Shown here piece by piece: positions 60,101 through 64,000 of a DNA stretch of 64,000 nucleotides. The stretch spans positions 14,361,721 to 14,425,720 of the forward strand of contig NC_092027.1 of NCBI RefSeq assembly GCF_042242105.1. The letters run 5' to 3'. The notes under the pieces were generated by a model. That model saw only the letters and a program-made list of their open reading frames with translations. It was not told where the DNA came from and made no database searches. Position 1 is the stretch's first letter. Each line of letters begins with the position of its first letter. Origin of the DNA: Pempheris klunzingeri (lineage: Eukaryota > Chordata > Actinopteri > Acropomatiformes > Pempheridae). Both the position numbers and the translations under genes were made by a program.

Positions 60101-62594
60101 AAGAATAATAGCCTTCTGCTATATTGGTCAGACTATAGTGTATCTGTATCAGTTATCCATAGATTTTAACTGTTAACTAAAATCTTTACATGAAATTTAA
60201 AGCTTTAGTCAAGACCTTCTTTAACTGTGACATCAAAATAACTTAGTTTATTATAGTTTCACTAGAAAGTACAGCCTGTTGTACAGCCCTTTTTAAAAGT
60301 TAATCTCTTTAGAGGGTATATCTATTAAAATATTTCGTAATTGTTTGTAGGGCCATGGCTTGCTGCTTGATATTCTTCTGCCATGAAACAGCAGCTAGTA
60401 ACACCAGACAGATTTCAGTGAAATAGACAGTCAAAGTCTCAGGAGCTTAATTAGGGGATCTACACTAGCCTGCAATGTGTTCGAAGTACTGAGAGAGCAG
60501 CAAAAAACAGAAAAGAAGATACCATGGGAGCTTCAGGACAAGACTCCCTCCTCTGTCCCACTGGAACTGCAATTGCCTGAAACATGGCAGAGTTATTATA
60601 AAGCACACAATCCACTGCTCTATCTTGCCACAGTTGGACAGTAGAGTTAGAGCTTCACACCACATTTAGATACAGAAAGTTTCTGAGATGTCTACTTTTA
60701 TAGGAAATCAATGACGGATGTTCTCGGATTCCCCTTAAAGAGTAACCACATAGCTAATTTTTAGTTAATATGTTTTTATTTCTTTGTGTGTGTGTGTCTG
60801 CAGGTTTGGTTCAGCTGAGCTAAAGAAAGAGTTCCTGCTTCCCTCCATCATGGGGGACAAAGTGGCCTGCCTAGGAGTCAGTGAAGTCGGAGCCGGCTCT
60901 GATGTTTCAAGTACGTCTCTCCTTCATCACCTTGTGGTCATTTATTATCAGATGATTTTCTTCTCTGTGTCTGAAGGACCATTTTGAATTCAGTAATGCT
61001 GCACAAATGATTAAGCAGCCAGAAATACAGCAGTTTTACAACCAATTTGGCACAGATATTCTTCCACGAGAGAAGAATGGCATGCTGAAGGCCACATACT
61101 GTATATGGGCCTGTAATATAAGTTCACTCTCATTAGATTTCATCACTTCTCGGCTTCTTTTTCTGGATTTAGGCATTTCACCAGCTTTAGACTTGGAGTA
61201 ATATTTTGATTTGAAGTGCCATAATTGGAACTTTATTCATCTTTCCAATTTTCTCTCTCTCTCTCTCCAACCACTGACACACTCCAACACATGTTGATGC
61301 AGGTATCAAGACTAAGGCAGTGAGGAAAGGGGATGAGTATGTGATCAACGGGGGAAAGATGTGGACCACCAACGGTACCCAGGCTGACTGGATGTGTCTC
61401 CTCGCCAACACCAGTGACGGGCCCGCACACAGAAACAAATCTCTCATCTGTTTGCCCATGAAGCTACCAGGTACGAGTGTGTGACGATGTTAATGCAAAA
61501 GCAGAAGGCCTTTCTTCAAACAAAAACAATTAAGCTAAAAAGTAACAGTCATTTGTGTTACTGCAATATTCCTACATTATTTGCATGAACGTATTACCCT
61601 AAAACAGCCTCTCTGCAGAATTTCTGTGTTCTGCCTCTCAGTAGGATTTGTTATTATTAGCATGTCTTAGCGAAGAGGCAAAGTGACATTTATTTCTGTT
61701 TCCTGTCCTTCCCACTGTAGGAGTCCACATCGCCCGCAAGATTGATAAGCTCGGCATGTGGTCATCAGACACAGCTGAGGTGTTCTTCGATGACGTCCGT
61801 GTGCCGTGCAAGAACATCATCGGCCAGGAAGGCATGGGCTTCACCTATCAGATGCTTCAGTTCCAGGAAGAGAGGCTCTGGGCAGTGGCCAGTGGTGAGT
61901 GAACCTTCCTTAAGCTCTTCATTTTTCTCTCTCTCTGTCATATCCAGACATCAGACGTCATCTTTCATAGTTTTCTTTACTTTTTCCCTTAATCCTTCTC
62001 ACTTTCACGTCTCTCTCACGTCTCACGCCTCTTAAAGATTTTACTGTAAATTGCTATGGTGTCATTTCCGGTTCAGTTTCCAAAACTTTTAGGGAGTTCA
62101 GGGTACATAGTTCAAGAGTTAATCTCCTATAAAGTAGTTGTTTGTAGTAACAAGCATGAGTCAATATTTTCTTGGCCAGAACTTGTGAGAAACTCTTTAG
62201 GACTGAAAAGTGAAATTGTATAAGCTCCTACTGAGTTTGACACAGCGTTTGTCTGTCTGGCTTGGTAACCTTTGGTGCGTCATATTATCATCAGACATGG
62301 ACGCAAGTGTCACTGCCATTAAAGAAAAAGAAACGGTGACGACTGGCATAATGCCAAACCAAAGCACTTGCGGCACAGGTGAAGCAGTGGTTTTCAGCTG
62401 ACATCTTTATCTGTCTATCTTAACGCCACCAGTCATGACCACGATGGACATGATCATTCAGGAGACCATTGAGTACACACGCCAAAGGAAGATCTTCAAG
62501 CAGCCTGTCCTCTACCACCAGTCGGTTCACTTCAGGTTGGCTGAGCTGCAGACGGAGGTCGAGCTGCTCCGTTCCCTCCTGCACCGTGCTACAG
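47978..62594 (+). CDS. Mitochondrial acyl-CoA dehydrogenase, 'ACAD6-like' (3' end beyond window)
   Basis: FAD flavoenzyme expected to make the alpha-beta double bond in acyl-CoA thioesters and pass electrons to ETF. Seven exons (47978-48175, 54187-54307, 59259-59388, 60804-60910, 61303-61470, 61721-61894, 62433-62594) join in frame to 353 residues. Residues 1-31 are Arg-containing and free of acids, a mitochondrial presequence. The N-terminal helical domain spans about 48-165. The FAD-site signature [13 protein letters not shown] is at 174-186, [14 protein letters not shown] at 202-215, and FQEERLW at 289-295. E292 occupies the position of the catalytic base in isovaleryl- and long-chain dehydrogenases. 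The C-terminal LQYWGGMG-type motif is not in the window, so one or more exons are missing. It most resembles the protein annotated in fish as 'probable acyl-CoA dehydrogenase 6'; substrate is unknown. Confidence 0.9.
50430..51310 (-). pseudogene. LINE reverse-transcriptase fossil
   Basis: Read on the minus strand, frames with stops and frameshifts show the ordered landmarks of a non-LTR reverse transcriptase: [11 protein letters not shown], then [21 protein letters not shown] (near 50,910-50,940), FHFNADDT in place of the usual YADDT, LLNANKT, and finally [15 protein letters not shown] with [11 protein letters not shown] in an adjacent frame. These belong to the Jockey/CR1/L2-like group; a closer family cannot be fixed by eye. 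It is intronic and antisense to the host gene. Confidence 0.88.
51413..51435 (+). repeat. hAT-like terminal fragment
   Basis: AGTGGTTCTCAACCTTAAC matches the common hAT terminus CAGTGGTTCTCAACCT. Only this end is recognisable. Confidence 0.4.
54187..54307 (+). CDS. Acyl-CoA dehydrogenase exon 2
   Basis: 121 bases, phase 0 to 1. Encodes [20 protein letters not shown] and on to [13 protein letters not shown]. Acceptor CTTAG ends at 54,186; donor GTAAGA. Confidence 0.92.
56625..56780 (+). mobile_element. Decayed tRNA-derived SINE
   Basis: GCTTAGAGGTTAATACC (A-box-like) and TTTTCAAATCTGG (B-box-like) are followed by TTGCATGTCATTCCCCATCT, TTTCCTGTCATCTCTCTACT and CTAATAAAGGCATCAAG. This order matches a very common fish SINE ending in AATAAAGGCA. 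No clear target duplication. Confidence 0.65.
58320..58340. repeat. (GAT)n microsatellite
   Basis: About seven GAT units. Confidence 0.9.
59259..59388 (+). CDS. Acyl-CoA dehydrogenase exon 3
   Basis: 130 bases, phase 1 to 2. Encodes [20 protein letters not shown] and on to MATPALAR. Acceptor GCAG ends at 59,258; donor GTACAG. Confidence 0.93.
59389..60803. other. Acyl-CoA dehydrogenase intron 3
   Basis: 1.4 kb, AT-rich, nothing recognised. Confidence 0.8.
60804..60910 (+). CDS. Acyl-CoA dehydrogenase exon 4 (FAD-site signature)
   Basis: 107 bases, phase 2 to 1. Encodes [20 protein letters not shown] and [14 protein letters not shown], the first acyl-CoA dehydrogenase signature. Donor GTACGT. 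Confidence 0.93.
60911..61302. other. Acyl-CoA dehydrogenase intron 4
   Basis: 392 bases with a TCTC-rich tract near 61,252-61,268; nothing else seen. Confidence 0.8.
61303..61470 (+). CDS. Acyl-CoA dehydrogenase exon 5
   Basis: 168 bases, phase 1 to 1. Encodes [20 protein letters not shown] and [19 protein letters not shown], the beta domain contacting flavin. Donor GTACGA. Confidence 0.93.
61721..61894 (+). CDS. Acyl-CoA dehydrogenase exon 6 (candidate catalytic Glu)
   Basis: 174 bases, phase 1 to 1. Encodes [20 protein letters not shown], then [21 protein letters not shown]292 in EERL is the candidate base. Donor GTGAGT. Confidence 0.93.
61895..62432. other. Acyl-CoA dehydrogenase intron 6
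   Basis: 538 bases, nothing recognised. Confidence 0.8.
62433..62594 (+). CDS. Acyl-CoA dehydrogenase exon 7
   Basis: 162 bases, phase 1 to 1. Encodes [20 protein letters not shown], then [20 protein letters not shown]. The ETxxYxxQRKxF motif is typical of the C-terminal helical domain. Donor GTACAG. Confidence 0.92.
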
Positions 62595-62609
62595 GTACAG
62601 ACACGTCAT

Positions 62610-62958
62610 AGGCTGAGATATCCATCCATCCGTCGTCTGTACTGCTTTGTCCTTAAGGGTCGGGGGAGGGCTGGAGCTAATCCCAGCTGGCTTTGGGCAA
62701 GAGGCGGGGCACACCAGCCAGACAACACATAGAGACAGAAAACCATTCACACTCACACCTACGGGCAATTTAGAGTCACCAATTAACCTAACCTGCATGT
62801 CTTTGGACTGTGGGAAGAAGCCGGAGAACCCAGAGAAAACCCTCGCAAGCACTGGGAGAACTCATAAAGGTTCAAGGTTCAAATCCGAATTCGAACCTTC
62901 TTGCTGTGAGGCAGCAGGTGCTAACCACTGCACCACCATGCTGCCCAGGCTGAGATAT
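62610..62958 (+). mobile_element. Teleost dispersed repeat with 12-bp target-site duplication
   Basis: AGGCTGAGATAT occurs at 62,610-62,621 and 62,947-62,958, bracketing a 325-base insert. The insert starts CCATCCATCCGTCGTCTGTA, includes CACACCTACGGGCAATTTAG, ACCTGCATGTCTTTGGACTG and a TTCTTGCTGTGAGGCAGC block, and ends ACCATGCTGCCC. This sequence is extremely common in fish genomes; I do not name the family. It lies in the intron after exon 7. Confidence 0.85.
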
Positions 62959-64000
62959 GACGTAACAAAAATGAAAAATGAACGTTGTGCTTGGTAGTGT
63001 TGGCTGCATCTGAATGACTCTGATCTGTCTTCATGTTTCTCATCTGTGACTCAGAATGTGGAGACACAGAATGAGTATAATGGTAATAAGACAGCTGTTA
63101 GGGCGATTCATCACAGCACTTTGGTTATCTCTGCGAATGTCTGTGCCTACCAGTATAAAGAACATTCGTTTTCAAAATATACATATATCTGTAAAATATG
63201 CCTTTTTTTTTAGGTGAAGCATCCTTTTCTTCATTAAATAAGGTAGACAAGGCTCCAGATATCACGGCAAATGAAGGCATGCAGCCGTCTTCATGGCACC
63301 TGGAGCCATAGATAAGACTGAGGCCTCAGTAACAGAGGCCACAGTCAGTCGACTTAGCTCTGCAAGAATGATGTGAATGCCAAACTAGCCCGGAGTGGCA
63401 AATTTGTCCATGTGCAGTGCAGCATATATATTTAAGAAAAGAGGAGAATAATGTGGTGGCTTACTTTTAAGTAGTGATGACTGGTTCCCTGGCTATGGAC
63501 AGAACAGTCATTGTTGGCTTTAGTAAACTGCTTGCTACTAGATTGCCTGAAACTAATGTCTTGATTTTCACCCCATGTTTTGGCCAGAATTAAATTCCAT
63601 CCTACTTACAGAGTATTTGATCTTTTATATACAAGTTTACATTGATTATATTTGACAGCCAAGCAAGAGCTGTGCTAACATTGCTTATTCTGTCTTCCAT
63701 GTCTGCTATTAGTCAGTTGTTATTCTTGTCGAGCTTTATTTCCTTTTCAAAGAACTTGTTATGGAGCAATTTGGGGTTCATTGTCCCGCTGAGGAAGTTT
63801 CAAACTTCAAACTATGATTATTGGCTGATCTACTGCTGTTTTTGTGTGTGCTGGCACAACGTAAAAACCCATAAGCTTTGCCACCTGAAATACTGGCACA
63901 CACCCAGCACTTCCAAAGTAAAACCCAAGTGCTTTTCACCACGGTGTTTATTACATGAATGTGGGCACATCTGTTGGGCGGGTGTCCAAGGTCGTGTGAT
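62959..64000. other. Acyl-CoA dehydrogenase intron 7, right edge of window
   Basis: No exon matching the expected next block (a LASMAKLKAGR-type helix and GGMGF motif) is found up to base 64,000. Confidence 0.7.

Noticed and set aside
63211..63312. Possible acyl-CoA dehydrogenase exon after a T-rich acceptor-like site
   Set aside because: The frame (EASFSSLNKVDKAPDITANE) does not resemble the expected conserved helix, and it ends in a stop without the family's C-terminal motifs.

Overview
The window is vertebrate nuclear DNA, almost certainly from a teleost fish. The genes are split by GT-AG introns. The intergenic DNA is AT-rich and carries CA/GT microsatellites and fish-type dispersed repeats (Tc1-like, tRNA-derived SINEs, small non-autonomous DNA elements). 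Gene order and orientation, calcr(-) - tfpi2(-) - gngt1(+), match the human CALCR-TFPI2-GNGT1 locus on 7q21. No species is claimed.

Layout. (1) 1-8,201, minus strand: the 5' coding part of the calcitonin receptor gene calcr. Ten coding exons encode the first 354 residues: a signal peptide and then three successive hormone-receptor (HRM) domains. Each domain is built from the same three-exon, frame-neutral module (phases 0-1, 1-1, 1-0). The seven-transmembrane part lies beyond base 1. The miR-489 gene sits on the same strand in the intron after the signal-peptide exon (5,896-5,978). (2) 8,202-32,747: a gene-free stretch that I read as the long first intron of calcr. A CpG-rich patch at about 32.75-33.26 kb contains a perfect minus-strand splice donor and is a candidate calcr promoter with a non-coding first exon. 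(3) 33,260-43,110: intergenic DNA with a decayed Tc1-like transposon and a solo LTR. (4) 43,201-45,085, minus: complete tfpi2 in five coding exons (225 residues, three Kunitz domains, basic tail). (5) 46,300-46,926, plus: complete gngt1 (73 residues), with a TATA box and clustered CRX-type GATTA motifs upstream. (6) 47,978 to the end of the window, plus: the first seven coding exons (353 residues) of a mitochondrial acyl-CoA dehydrogenase of the fish 'ACAD6-like' type. Its introns hold a LINE fossil, a SINE and another dispersed repeat; the last exons lie beyond 64,000.

These genes are neighbours by conserved synteny and do not form one pathway: a peptide-hormone GPCR with its intronic microRNA, a secreted protease inhibitor, the rod transducin gamma subunit, and a mitochondrial flavoenzyme. 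tfpi2 and gngt1 are transcribed divergently from starts about 1.2 kb apart. Exon boundaries were assigned by hand from reading frame, phase and GT/AG signals. They are mutually consistent in phase but have not been tested against transcripts.
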